Part shown: piece after piece, positions 25,424 through 35,073 of the stretch | Layout: each line of letters begins with the position of its first letter | Numbering within the stretch: the first letter of the stretch is position 1 | Assembly (NCBI RefSeq): GCF_001544455.2 | Contig: NZ_FCOC02000019.1 | Span: 1-64,000 of the forward strand | Direction of reading: 5' to 3' | Length of the DNA: 64,000 bases | DNA from: Caballeronia sordidicola | Lineage (GTDB): Bacteria > Pseudomonadota > Gammaproteobacteria > Burkholderiales > Burkholderiaceae | The notes under the pieces: model-generated | Seen by the model: only the letters and a program-made list of their open reading frames with translations | Databases searched by the model: none | Told to the model about the DNA's origin: nothing | Position numbers and translations under genes: made by a program

Positions 25424-27097
25424 TCATTGAGCCGTTTCCGAGCGGATCATTTCCGCGATGCGCTCGGCAATCATGATGGTCGGGATGTTGGTATTTGCGC
25501 ACGGAATGGACGGCATCAGCGACGCATCGCAGACCCGCAGGTTCTCGACGCCGTAGACGAGGCCGCTTGAGCCGGTGACGGCATGCGGATTTTCAGGCGC
25601 GCCCATCCGGCACGTACCCGATGGGTGCCACGTACCACCGACTGAGCGCGTAACGAATTCGGTCATTGCCTGGTCGTCTCCAAGCAGGGTCTCAAGCGTC
25701 ACGCCTTGCGTGACGAGTGTCCTGACCAGCCTCGCGCGCCAGGGCCCGGCAATATCCAGCAGCACGCTCAATGCGCCGCGCTGCAAGGCGTTCCGTACGC
25801 CGGGCACTGCCACCTTTGCCACACGTGGAGAATAACTGGATGGAAAAAGCGCACCGGCCCACTCTGTCATCGCGGGATCGCTCAGTGCGGTCGCGCCAAA
25901 GCGAACCGCGAGCTTGAGCCGGTCAAGATCACGCGCGTCCGACAGCATGTTGAATTCGACTTTCGGCTCATCCCGCGCATCCAATGAAACCAGTGTCACC
26001 CGCCCGCGCGAGTAAGACTTGTTGACCCAGAAAAACAGCGTTCCCAGTCGATACCCGATCGAGTGCCAGCCTGAGCGGGAAAGGATCGCGCCGTGCATGT
26101 CGCCAGCAACCGTGTCGGGTAATCCTGATGAGAACCGTACGATCGCCTGTTCATGATGTTCCTCCGGAAACCGGGTGCGCGCTGATTTCTTAAGGAACGC
26201 GGATACGGCAATCGACGGATGCTCCATCAGGTTGCCGCCGACGCCCGGACGGTCCGCGATCACTTTTATTCCCAGTGCGCGCAGGTCGTCCGCGGGACCG
26301 ATGCCGCTGCGCAGCAGCATCGCCGGGCTATGGATCGCGCCTGCACAGACGATTACATTGCGTGCCTGGATGACTTCGCCGGAACCCAGCAGCGCGCCGG
26401 TTGCGCGCGTGCCGTCAAAGAGAATGCGATCAACGCTTGCGTCTGTCCTGATTGAAAGATTCGAGCGTTGGCGGACTTGATCGGTCAGATAGCAAACCGA
26501 TGTAGGAATGCGCTCACCTTCATCGCTGACCGCAATCGAACCGATGAACGAGCCATCTTCCCAAGGACCATTCTGATCGCCGCGATTCGGATATCCCGAG
26601 CGGTCCAGCACGTTCAGCACCGCACGCACGAAGGGAGAAATCCGGGCGGCCTCAGTGCGCCTGATGCGAACCGGTCCATTTGTACCGTGTAGTTCACCCG
26701 TGAAATCGATGTCTGTTTCGAGCTTGCGAAAAGCCGGCAGGCATGCCGCCCAGTTCCATCCGCTGACGCCGAGCGATTCCCATTCATCATAGTCCGCGGG
26801 TGCGCCGCGATTGGCCATCAACGCGTTGATCGCGGAACCGCCGCCAAGGAGTCGCGCCTGTTCGTATCGACGAGGCGAAGCGGGCGTGCTCATGCGCGCC
26901 GAAAGACGCTTCCAGAGGTTGTTGGTGTCGAGATAGACCCGCCCCGGGTAGCGGCTTCGTATTTCGGCCGGCATGGTCGATGCGGAAATATCGCGACCGG
27001 CTTCAACAAGCATCACTTGTCTGCCGGCATCTTCGGAAAGACGCGCGGCCAGCACGCAGCCGGCCGACCCGCCGCCAAGTATGAGAGTGTCGATCAC
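25424..27097 (-). CDS. GMC-family FAD oxidoreductase
   Basis: The 557-residue protein carries the GMC signatures: DTLILGGGSAGCVLAARLSE at the N-terminus with Glu in LVEAG, ARLLGGGSAINALM, and GAIHSPAMLLRSGIGP. The catalytic His is in GTWHPSGTCRMG, followed by DASLMPSIPCANTNIPTIMIAERIAE. Family members oxidise alcohols such as choline, aryl alcohols or polyols. It follows the binding-protein gene by 72 bp on the minus strand. Choline dehydrogenase activity is possible but the operon lacks other bet genes. Confidence 0.92.
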   Translation of the reverse strand: MIDTLILGGGSAGCVLAARLSEDAGRQVMLVEAGRDISASTMPAEIRSRYPGRVYLDTNNLWKRLSARMSTPASPRRYEQARLLGGGSAINALMANRGAPADYDEWESLGVSGWNWAACLPAFRKLETDIDFTGELHGTNGPVRIRRTEAARISPFVRAVLNVLDRSGYPNRGDQNGPWEDGSFIGSIAVSDEGERIPTSVCYLTDQVRQRSNLSIRTDASVDRILFDGTRATGALLGSGEVIQARNVIVCAGAIHSPAMLLRSGIGPADDLRALGIKVIADRPGVGGNLMEHPSIAVSAFLKKSARTRFPEEHHEQAIVRFSSGLPDTVAGDMHGAILSRSGWHSIGYRLGTLFFWVNKSYSRGRVTLVSLDARDEPKVEFNMLSDARDLDRLKLAVRFGATALSDPAMTEWAGALFPSSYSPRVAKVAVPGVRNALQRGALSVLLDIAGPWRARLVRTLVTQGVTLETLLGDDQAMTEFVTRSVGGTWHPSGTCRMGAPENPHAVTGSSGLVYGVENLRVCDASLMPSIPCANTNIPTIMIAERIAEMIRSETAQ

Positions 27098-27169
27098 AAG
27101 GTATGTGGCGCGTGGAGAAAGGCGAACGCGCCCGGAACACGGGCGCGAGAGAATCCGGACCTACGGACG

Positions 27170-28210
27170 TCATTGCATGAATTTCAGCCAGCGCGCCTTC
27201 GCCTGGATGCCCGGCTCCGAGGCCCACCAGTCTTCCGACATCAGCGCCTGCTTCGCTGCGTTCTCGGGCGAGCTGGGCAGTTCGGCCGCACGCTTCGCGG
27301 TGATCTTGCCGGTCTTGAACGCAGCCGGATTGCCCGGACCGTAGTCGATATACAACGGCAGGTTGGCCTGCAGGTCCGGGGACATGGCGGTGTTCAAAAA
27401 CTGGATCGCGGTCGGCAAATTCGGCGCGTTCTTGAGGATGCACAACTGCGTGTTCTGCAGGATGCCGTCGTTATATGTGAAGGCGACATCGGGATTGTCC
27501 TTTTGAACAGCGCTTGCGCGACCGTTCCAGATCATTTCCATATCGACTTCGCCGTCGTGCAGCAACTGTGCCGACTGGCCGCCGGACGTCCACCAGACCG
27601 TTATGTCCGGCTTGATCTGATCGAGCTTCTTGAACGCGCGGTCCACGTCGAGCGGATAAAGCTTGTTGCGCGGGACGCCGTCGGCGAGCAGTGCCGCCTC
27701 GAGAACGGTTTGCGGATCATTGCGCAATGCGCGCGTGCCGGGGAACGCCTTTACATTCCAGAAATCCGCCCAGCTCTGCGGGACCTTCTTAAGTGACTTC
27801 TTGTTGTAGCCAATCACCGTCGAATAAAACTCGTAGGCAACAGAATAGGGCGTGCGGTATTGCTCGGGCATGGCAGCGGCGTTCGGGATCTTCGAGAAGT
27901 CGAGTTTTTCCAGAAGACCTTCGCGGCCGCCGCGCAGACAGTTCGCAGTTGGGGTATCGATCACGTCCCAGATTGGCTTGCCGGTTGCGCCCTGGGCTTT
28001 GACCGCCGGCCATGCATCGGGGATGCTGTCCTGGTTGACGGTGATGCCGAGCAGCTTTGCGGCAGGGTCCAGAATGGCCTTGGTCTGCGCTTCCTGATAA
28101 CTGCCGCCCTGCGAGACAAATGTGATCTGACCGGCGGCAAGTGCCGGGACGCTTGAGGCAAGAAATATCGATAGAAACAATGCGACGGGGCGTAGTGGCA
28201 GATTTTTCAT
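27170..28210 (-). CDS. Periplasmic solute-binding protein, PotD-like
   Basis: The start at MKNLPLRPVALFLSIF gives a clean signal peptide cut after ALAAG; an upstream ATG at 28231 would spoil it. The 346-residue product begins ITFVSQGGSYQEAQTKAIL, which is typical of the polyamine/opine-binding family. Aromatic ligand-cage residues are likely in DTPTANC and VWWTSGG. It is the only binding protein in the block and must serve the ATPase and permeases encoded at 19.1-24.0 kb on the other strand. Confidence 0.9.
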   Translation of the reverse strand: MKNLPLRPVALFLSIFLASSVPALAAGQITFVSQGGSYQEAQTKAILDPAAKLLGITVNQDSIPDAWPAVKAQGATGKPIWDVIDTPTANCLRGGREGLLEKLDFSKIPNAAAMPEQYRTPYSVAYEFYSTVIGYNKKSLKKVPQSWADFWNVKAFPGTRALRNDPQTVLEAALLADGVPRNKLYPLDVDRAFKKLDQIKPDITVWWTSGGQSAQLLHDGEVDMEMIWNGRASAVQKDNPDVAFTYNDGILQNTQLCILKNAPNLPTAIQFLNTAMSPDLQANLPLYIDYGPGNPAAFKTGKITAKRAAELPSSPENAAKQALMSEDWWASEPGIQAKARWLKFMQ

Positions 28211-28486
28211 CGACGTCGGTCCTGGGGTCATTGGAAGGGCAGTTGCGCGGAGTGTTCGATGTAATGATCAAACGTGACACGGTGGCCGGACTCTAGTCGG
28301 CCGGTCCTGCCCGCGCTGAGGAAAAATATAGGGCGCCGTTATGGGCGTGGCAACGCCGGAATTGTTTGAGGGGCTATTACATGCGGTTATGTCCGCGGCA
28401 GGATTCGCCCTGCGGGTATACCGGGGACTGACGGCCGGCGTCAGAAGCCTTCGGTCATTCGAAGAGGCCCTTCAGGCCTCCCAAGA

Positions 28487-29055
28487 TCAAGCTGCTGTAA
28501 ATGCCGCAACTTCGTTTGTCAGCACATCGATCGCGCTGCGCACACGCTGGGGCAGATGCGGCGTAGCCGGCCAGATCAAGGAGATGTTCGACACGATAGC
28601 GCCTGCGGCCGGGAGCACCTCCACAAGTTCACCGGCGCGAAGCCGGTCACGTACCAGCCAGTGCGCGAGCCAGGCCAAGCCAAAGCCCGCTGCGACAGCA
28701 TCGGAGATTGCTTCGATATCGTTGAGATTAAGCTTTGCCGGGGGTGGGACGTAACAGGGCGAACCATCCGTCCGTAGAAACGACCACGGCTGTACCCGCC
28801 CACTCTGACCATAGGCGATAGCTTGATGAGCGGCGAGATCGGCAAGTGTTTCGGGTGTGCCGTTTTCCTCCAGATAGCGAGCTGACACTCACACCAGCAC
28901 GCGTTCTATGGCGATGGCGCGGCTCATCAGGCCCGCGCTTTGTCCGAGCGGACCGTTGCCCACGCATAAATCGAATCCGTCGTCGACGAGATCGACCAGC
29001 CGGTCGGTGAAATGCATGTCCAGCTCGAGTTTCGGATACTCGAGCAGCTGGCACG
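28487..29055 (-). pseudogene. LysR-family regulator remnant (effector domain only)
   Basis: On the minus strand the frame reads LEYPKLELDMHFTDRLVDLVDDGFDLCVGNGPLG and then RAIAIERVLV, followed by a TGA at about 28889. It continues in the same frame as SARYLEENGTPETLADLAAHQAIAY to 28487. This is the LysR effector domain with one nonsense codon where a Cys or similar is expected. The HTH half is missing: sequence homology stops at 29055, next to the ttuC remnant. The gene was therefore truncated as well as interrupted. Confidence 0.82.
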
Positions 29056-29063
29056 GCTATCGT

Positions 29064-29909
29064 GCCTGATCATATTTCGCTCTGGGGCGCGCTATTGAAG
29101 TTCTGACGCGACTTCTCGCAGCAGGTCAACTTGCGGCCCTTGCGCTTGATGCCCGGTGTCCCGTGTCTATTGGCAGGACGCAAGCCGGGAGATATCGATT
29201 TCTATATTGTCCGCGAAAACACCGAAGGAGAATATTCGTCGATCGGCGGCGGCATGTTCGAAGGCACCGACCGCTAGTTCGCGGTACAGGAGAGCATATT
29301 TACACGCCACGCCACGCCACGGACAGGATTCTGGACTACGCATTCAGGCTTGCGCACAGCCGGCCAAAAAAGGCACCTGACCGCCGCGACCAAGTCGAAC
29401 GGCATCTCGATCACGATGCCGTATTGGGACGAGCGGGTCGAAGAAGTCGGCAAACGCTACACCGGCGTTCACTGGGACAAATATCACATTGATATTCTGT
29501 CGGCGCGTTTCGTGTTGAGTCCGGATCGCTTTGACGTGGTGGTGGCGTCGAATCCGTTCGGCGACATCCTGTCCGATCTGGGACCGGCGTGCGCGGGGAC
29601 CATCGGCATAGCGCCGTCCGCGAATCTCAAGCCGGAGCGCGATTTTCCTTCGCTATTCGAGCCGGTGCACGGTTCGGCGCCCGACATTTACGGAAAAAAC
29701 ATTGCTAATCCGATCGCGATGATCTGGTCGGGCGCAATGATGTTGAACTTCCTGGGCGATAGCGACAGCGTTTATCGGGAAGCACATGACGCGATTATCC
29801 GGGCCATCGAAACCGTGCTGGTCAATGGGCCGCGCACACCGGATCCGGCAGGTACCGCGAGCACGACCGACGTGGGGGCATGGCCATCGCCGCCGCGCTC
29901 GAAGCCTGA
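29064..29909 (+). pseudogene. ttuC: Tartrate dehydrogenase/decarboxylase (TtuC-type) remnant
   Basis: The remnant belongs to the isocitrate/isopropylmalate dehydrogenase family, tartrate subgroup. It begins mid-protein (PDHISLWGALLKF) and has nonsense codons at 29104 and 29275. A triple ACGCC repeat at 29304-29318 shifts the frame, and it is restored near 29370. The rest is readable: TKSNGISITMPYWDERVEEV, WDKYHIDILSA, ASNPFGDILSDLGPACAGTIGIAPS, FEPVHGSAPDIYGKNIANP. A last frameshift near the end puts the natural stop at 29907-29909. Together with the adjacent LysR remnant it looks like a decayed tartrate-use locus. Confidence 0.87.
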
Positions 29910-29989
29910 CGAGCGCCTCGACACCGGGTCGCCGGCATGAGGCACGACATGTCTCGCGAACGCACGTAGCGATCCCGGGACGCCAAGCA

Positions 29990-30949
29990 CTATCGATGGA
30001 TCTTGCCGAACCGGACCACCGTCACGCCGGGACGTAGTTGCCGCAGCGACGGCATCACAAGCACGCAGTCGTCATACGGCGTATGCACAGGCTCGCCGTT
30101 CGACCAGCCGATCACGCTGCCCGCTTTCGGAATGACTTCGAGCCCGGTATAAGGCTCGGCAAAGCGGAAGTCCATGCTCGTCGCCACTACGGGTTTGGTG
30201 ACTTCGATGACACGCATTGCCGGTGGTGGCGGCATGATCCAGTCCGGCGGCAGGTCGGTGGTATCGAGCACGCCGGATGCCGTCAGAAACCGCGCGGTGG
30301 CGTCCCGCGCGACCGTGACAGCCGACGGTTCGAAATGCTGCCCACATTCGATCAGCAGGGCATTCTTCGCGCTCGCCGGAACGCCGAATCCTTCGTAATC
30401 GCGCATACGCCGGCCTTCTGGATGCCCTTCATCGCACATCACGGTAGCCGGCGCGCCGAGACTCAAGGCGAAATCGGCGCCTTTGGGCAATGGACCGGCG
30501 AGCAGCAGCGGGGCACTCTTTTCATGCATCGAATGCAGATCGAGCAACAGATCGACGGTATCGATCACGGGACGCATCTCGCGCGCACGATCCAGCTCGC
30601 AGGAACGGCGTGCGTGGTCGTCGAGCACCTGCGCGGTCCACACACGGTTGAAATCCTGATCGACAAAGCGGTTGGCATCCGGGTTCGACGAGTCGAAACG
30701 CCCGTAGGCGTTCACGTTCGCGAACGCGAGCGTCAGGCGTCCGCGGCGCGGGCGCACGCCTGCACGTAGCAGCGCGTCGACGACGAGCGCGCCACAGACC
30801 TCGTTGCCGTGCGTCAGCGCGTTGACCATCGCGTGCGGGCCTGCGACGCCTGAATCGAACGTATGCACATACGGAATGCCGGTGTTGCTCCGCGCGTGCG
30901 TCGCAATGTCCGGAAATTCGACCTGGATTGGATAGATTGCGGCGCTCAT
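29990..30949 (-). CDS. Succinylglutamate desuccinylase/aspartoacylase-family zinc deacylase
   Basis: The 319-residue protein has the zinc-site pattern of AstE/ASPA amidohydrolases: NALTHGNEVCGAL (His and Glu), RFVDQDFNRVW, and LLLDLHSMHEKS (third His). Such enzymes hydrolyse N-acyl amino acids. The start MSAAIYPIQVEF at 30949 overlaps the stop of the dehydrogenase gene (ATGA), which excludes the longer frame to 30967. It ends a four-gene operon, so it probably removes an acyl group from an intermediate of the route. Confidence 0.85.
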   Translation of the reverse strand: MSAAIYPIQVEFPDIATHARSNTGIPYVHTFDSGVAGPHAMVNALTHGNEVCGALVVDALLRAGVRPRRGRLTLAFANVNAYGRFDSSNPDANRFVDQDFNRVWTAQVLDDHARRSCELDRAREMRPVIDTVDLLLDLHSMHEKSAPLLLAGPLPKGADFALSLGAPATVMCDEGHPEGRRMRDYEGFGVPASAKNALLIECGQHFEPSAVTVARDATARFLTASGVLDTTDLPPDWIMPPPPAMRVIEVTKPVVATSMDFRFAEPYTGLEVIPKAGSVIGWSNGEPVHTPYDDCVLVMPSLRQLRPGVTVVRFGKIHR

Positions 30950-32418
30950 TCGAGACCTCCCTGGCACAGGTATTTGATCGATAGATAGTCATCCAGACCA
31001 TAGCGTGAGCCTTCGCGGCCGTAGCCCGATTCCTTGACGCCGCCGAACGGCGCGGCTTCGCTCGATATCGCCCCCTCGTTGATGCCGACGATGCCCGCTT
31101 CGAGCGCGCGCGACACCCGGTCGGTGCGCCGCACGTCCTGACTATAGAAGTAGGCGGCGAGGCCGAACGGCGTGTCGTTGGCGGCGCGCAGGGCGTCTTC
31201 CTCGCTGTCGAAGCGGAAGAGCGGCACAACTGGCCCGAAAGTTTCTTCGCAGCACAACTGCATGTCGTCCGTGGCGTTGGCGAGCACGGTCGGCGCGAAA
31301 TAGTGCGCGCCGCACTCGGGCAGCCGCGTGCCGCCGGTCAGCACGCGAGCGCCCTTTGCAACGGCGTCGTCGACGTGGCGAGCGATCTTGTCGACGGCGC
31401 GCGTGTTGATCATCGGTCCGATCTGCGAGGAAGGGTCGGTCGCGGGCCCAACGCGCAGCGCGCCGACCTTGTCGGCGAGCTTGCGCGAGAACGCGTCGTA
31501 GACGCCCGCCTGCACGTACACGCGATTCGGGCACACGCACGTCTGGCCGCCGTTGCGGAACTTCGACGCAAGCAGGCCCGAGACCGCGGCATCGATATCG
31601 GCGTCATCGAAAACGAGGAACGGGGCGTTGCCGCCCAACTCCAGCGACAACTTCTTCAGCGTTGCCGCCGATTCGCGCGCCAGATACTTGCCGACCGCCG
31701 TCGAGCCGGTGAAGGTGATCTTGCGCACGCGGCTGTCTTCGAGCCAGTCGGCTACAGCCGCGATGCCGCGTTCTCGCGATGCGGTGATCAGGTTCAGCAC
31801 GCCCGCGGGCACGCCGGCCTCCTGCGCGAGCAGCGCAAGCGCGAGCGCGGTGAGCGGCGTATCTTCGGCGGGCTTGCCTACCACCGTGCACCCGGCGGCG
31901 AGCGCTGGCGCGATCTTGCGGGCGATCATCGCGAGCGGGAAATTCCACGGCGTGATCGCCGCGACGATGCCGATGGGCTCCTTGACCGCGCTCATGCGCT
32001 TGCCACGCTGCTGCGCCGGAATGATGTCGCCATAGATGCGCCGCCCCTCGTCGGCGAACCACGTGACATACGACGCGCCATACGCGACTTCTCCGCGTCC
32101 TTCGGCGAGCGGCTTGCCCTGTTCCAGCGAGATCAGTTCGCCGAGCACTTCCTCGTGCGCGACGATGAGGTCATGCCAGCGGTCGAGAATGGCCGCGCGT
32201 TCCTTCGGCAAAGTATCGCGCCACGCGGGCAGCGCGCGGGCCGCGGCATCGGTCGCCGCGTGTGCGTCGGCCGGGCCGCTGTCGGCGACTTCGGCGATCG
32301 TGTTTCCGGTCCCCGGATCGATGACGGCGAAGCGCGCGCCGTCGGCGGCGGAGAGCCATCGACCATCGATCAGATTGGCGGTCAGGATCAGGTCTTCGAG
32401 GCTGAAGCGTCGTGTCAT
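30946..32418 (-). CDS. gabD: NAD(P)-dependent succinate-semialdehyde dehydrogenase (GabD-like)
   Basis: The 490-residue ALDH has the GabD-like features PAQQRGKRMSAVKEPIGIVAAITPWNFPLAMIARK, SLELGGNAPFLVFDDADID with the general base, and the nucleophilic Cys in RNGGQTCVCPNR. GGVKESGYGREGSRYGLDDYLSIKYL at the C-terminus is typical. It would convert succinate semialdehyde, or a homologue such as glutarate semialdehyde, to the dicarboxylate. It is cotranscribed with the class III aminotransferase, a classical GabT/GabD pairing. The symbol is by family; the substrate is inferred. Confidence 0.88.
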   Translation of the reverse strand: MTRRFSLEDLILTANLIDGRWLSAADGARFAVIDPGTGNTIAEVADSGPADAHAATDAAARALPAWRDTLPKERAAILDRWHDLIVAHEEVLGELISLEQGKPLAEGRGEVAYGASYVTWFADEGRRIYGDIIPAQQRGKRMSAVKEPIGIVAAITPWNFPLAMIARKIAPALAAGCTVVGKPAEDTPLTALALALLAQEAGVPAGVLNLITASRERGIAAVADWLEDSRVRKITFTGSTAVGKYLARESAATLKKLSLELGGNAPFLVFDDADIDAAVSGLLASKFRNGGQTCVCPNRVYVQAGVYDAFSRKLADKVGALRVGPATDPSSQIGPMINTRAVDKIARHVDDAVAKGARVLTGGTRLPECGAHYFAPTVLANATDDMQLCCEETFGPVVPLFRFDSEEDALRAANDTPFGLAAYFYSQDVRRTDRVSRALEAGIVGINEGAISSEAAPFGGVKESGYGREGSRYGLDDYLSIKYLCQGGLE

Positions 32419-32536
32419 GCGAGTGGTCTCCGATCTATGCGGTAAGGCAGGCGGCGCGCCGGGCTGTCATTCGTCGTCAGGAGTTTCGGCCAGCCCGAAG
32501 GGCATCAGGAAGCTGCGCGAAGGTTCCGTCGGCGCA

Positions 32537-33937
32537 TCATGCGACGACGGGCCGGCTGGCACCGAGGGCCGCGCGCACGTCGGGTTGTGCGAGCACGGCG
32601 TCGAGGGTCTGTTCGAGTCGTTCGAACAGCAGATCGAAATCGTCCGCTGTGTACGACAGCGCCGGTGCAAAGCCGAGAATGCCGTCGCCGAACGCGCGGA
32701 ACACGAGACGATTTTCAAATGCCGCGGCGGCGATGCGATCCGGCAGGTTAAGCGAAGCGTCGAAGCGCTGCTTCGTGTGCTTGTCGGCGACAAGTTCGAG
32801 CGCGCCGAGCAGGCCGCGATGGCGCGCATCGCCGACCAGCGGATGCGCGAGCAGCGCATCGAGGCCTTGCGCGAAGCGTGGCCCGTGCGCGGCGCCATTC
32901 GCGAGCACGCCGCCCTCGTGATAGAGACGTATCACTTCGAGGCCGATTGCGGCGCTCACCGGATGAGCCGAATAGGTCTGACCGTGGCCTACCACCGCAT
33001 TGTCGCTGGCGATGCCCTGGTACACCGCATCGGACATCAGCACGGCACCCATCGGTGCGTAACCCGATGTGAGGCCTTTGGCAACGGTCATCATATCCGG
33101 CTCGACCCCTTCGCCCTGACATGCGAACAGCGGGCCCGTTCGGCCGAAGCCGGTGATCACCTCGTCGGCGACGAACAGGATGCCGAGTTCGCGGCACGCT
33201 TTGCGCATCGCCTTCAACCATCCGGTCGGCGGCACGATCACGCCGCCCGACCCCTGGATCGGCTCACAGAAAAAGGCGGCGACGTTGTCCGCGCCGAGCG
33301 CGCTAACCTTCGCGCGCAATTCGTTCACCGATGCGTCGATTAGCGCGGTTGGGTCGCCGCCCTGCGCGTGCCGGTAGGCATACGGCGACGAAATGTGATG
33401 CTGATGCGGCAGTGGCAAGTCGAAATGCCGGTGAAACGCGGGCAGTGCGGTCAGTCCCGCCCCCACCGACGACGACCCGTGATAGCCGCGTTCGAGCGCG
33501 ATGAACTGCTTCTTCGACGGCCGGCCTGTCGCGTTGAAATAGTGCGTGATGAAGCGGACGGCCGAATCCACCGCGTCCGAGCCGCCGAGCGTGAAATACA
33601 CGTGCTGCAGCGACGGCGGCGCAAGCCCGGTCAGCTTTGCGGCCAGCTCGATCGCAGGCTCGGAGGCGAAATGGAAATAGCCGGTCGCATACGGCAGGCG
33701 CGCCATCTGCTCCGCGGCCACCTTGACGATGCTGTCGCGTCCGTAGCCGACGTTTACGCACCACAGGCCCGAGAACGCGTCGAGCAGTTCTTCGCCTGCG
33801 GCAGTGCGCAGAAACGGACCGCGAGCGGATTCCAGCACGGTCGCGCCGCGTGTCTCGTGCGTGCGGTAGTTGATGACAGGGTGAATCAGATGCTGGCGGT
33901 CGGCCTCGATCAGCGAGGCGAGAGGGGACGTGGACAT
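32537..33937 (-). CDS. PLP-dependent class III omega-aminotransferase
   Basis: The 466-residue protein is of the fold-type I, class III group (PuuE/SpuC/GabT-like). Signatures include LDAFSGLWCVNVGYGR near the N-terminus, YFTLGGSDAVDSAVR and ALERGYHGSSS. The PLP-facing Asp is in LFVADEVITGFGRTG and the Schiff-base Lys in MMTVAKGLTSGYAPMGAV. The start MSTSPLASLIE is preceded by GAGGT; an upstream ATG at 33964 has no such site. It probably transaminates an omega-amine to an aldehyde passed to the GabD-like enzyme. Confidence 0.92.
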   Translation of the reverse strand: MSTSPLASLIEADRQHLIHPVINYRTHETRGATVLESARGPFLRTAAGEELLDAFSGLWCVNVGYGRDSIVKVAAEQMARLPYATGYFHFASEPAIELAAKLTGLAPPSLQHVYFTLGGSDAVDSAVRFITHYFNATGRPSKKQFIALERGYHGSSSVGAGLTALPAFHRHFDLPLPHQHHISSPYAYRHAQGGDPTALIDASVNELRAKVSALGADNVAAFFCEPIQGSGGVIVPPTGWLKAMRKACRELGILFVADEVITGFGRTGPLFACQGEGVEPDMMTVAKGLTSGYAPMGAVLMSDAVYQGIASDNAVVGHGQTYSAHPVSAAIGLEVIRLYHEGGVLANGAAHGPRFAQGLDALLAHPLVGDARHRGLLGALELVADKHTKQRFDASLNLPDRIAAAAFENRLVFRAFGDGILGFAPALSYTADDFDLLFERLEQTLDAVLAQPDVRAALGASRPVVA

Positions 33938-34075
33938 AGCGGACCTCGAACGATGAATCTTCACATGTGAGCGGGTGAAACCGTATCGACCACCGCCAAA
34001 CGGCGGCGCAAAAGCGTGTCAGCAGGTTTCTTTCGGGCGTTCTACCGCATTTTCCATGCTGCCGCGGCGGTGTAT

Positions 34076-34942
34076 TCACTGCAGCGCCTGATTGATGATC
34101 GCGATCTGTCTGAGCGCGGGATCGACGGGCGTCGGCGCGGGCCCCTTGCGGACCATCCGCGTAACGGTATCGACTTTCGCGAGGCCCAATCCTTCGAGCC
34201 ATCCGGTCAGACCGTGTTCCGTGCCAACGTCGATGCGCACGAACGTACCCTCGTTAAGCGCGAGCCAATAGCTGATCAGCGCCCTGGCGCGCACTCCGCC
34301 CGGCGAATCCATAACCACGACCGGACCGATCGCATAGCCGCGACCGAAGCGGCGGAATAGCGCGAAGCCGAGCAACTCGCCGTCGAGATCGAGCGCGATG
34401 CCATCCGCGCTGGCGAGAAGCGTCGGCAGGAGCATGCTGCGATCGAGGCCGCTCGCGCGCGACGCGAGTTCGACGAGCCGTAGCGTGTCGCTTGCCCCGA
34501 TCGGCCGCAGCCGCTCGCCCGGCGGCAGTGGCATCACCGGTGCACGAAAGGCCGTACCCTGGTGCTGATCGGTCGCGTTCTGCATCGCCGCGAAACCGAG
34601 CTTCTCGTAGAGCGGCTGACCTTCGCGCGTCGCGTGCAGAAACGTCGTGCGCGGCCCAAGCTCGTCGAGCACGAGCAGCATCAACTGGCGGCCGATGCCG
34701 AGGCCCTGGTGGTCGGGCGCCACGATCACCATGCCGAGCGAGGCACTCGCGCTGCCGAATTTCCAGTTCAGGATGGTGCCGACCACCGCGTCGCCGTCGA
34801 TCGCGACGAAGCCGCTGCCCGCTTGCGCGACGAAGCTCCAGTCTTCGAGCCGATGCGGCCAGCCCACGGCGACCGAAAGTCGATGCGCGGCAGGGATGTC
34901 GGCATGCGTGAAGTGACGATAGATGAGCGGGTCGTGAGGCAC
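34076..34942 (-). CDS. GNAT-family N-acetyltransferase
   Basis: The 288-residue protein has an N-terminal GNAT domain with the acetyl-CoA motif VAPDHQGLGIGRQLMLLVLDEL and an additional C-terminal GNAT-like half (residues 150-280), as in two-domain YitH/HoaF-type proteins. It starts with GTG. It is the first gene of the minus-strand operon and lies 138 bp before the aminotransferase. With a deacylase as the last gene of the same operon, an acetylate-then-deacetylate scheme can be imagined, but this is speculation. Confidence 0.82.
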   Translation of the reverse strand: MPHDPLIYRHFTHADIPAAHRLSVAVGWPHRLEDWSFVAQAGSGFVAIDGDAVVGTILNWKFGSASASLGMVIVAPDHQGLGIGRQLMLLVLDELGPRTTFLHATREGQPLYEKLGFAAMQNATDQHQGTAFRAPVMPLPPGERLRPIGASDTLRLVELASRASGLDRSMLLPTLLASADGIALDLDGELLGFALFRRFGRGYAIGPVVVMDSPGGVRARALISYWLALNEGTFVRIDVGTEHGLTGWLEGLGLAKVDTVTRMVRKGPAPTPVDPALRQIAIINQALQ

Positions 34943-35011
34943 GTTGAATTCCGATGGCTGACGCGGCGCGTGGAAGAAAGCGATGCAAGGTTCGTCGCAC
35001 TATAGCAGTTT

Positions 35012-35023
35012 TCAATATAATGA
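35012..35023. promoter_or_regulatory. Candidate XRE-cupin operator, site 1
   Basis: TCAATATAATGA is a near-palindrome of the form TCA-N6-TGA with an AT-only centre, in the divergent spacer between the GNAT operon (start 34942) and the XRE-cupin pseudogene (35074). Similar sites recur at 35665, 39504 and 48287. Confidence 0.5.
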
Positions 35024-35073
35024 TGAAAAATTGGCGCGATCTTCCTCGCGCGTCATTCATCTACAGGGGTGTC

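Noticed and set aside
31303..33343. Long plus-strand frames opposite the GabD-like and aminotransferase genes
   Set aside because: They are antisense shadows caused by high GC at third codon positions; their products are Arg/Ala-rich with no domain.
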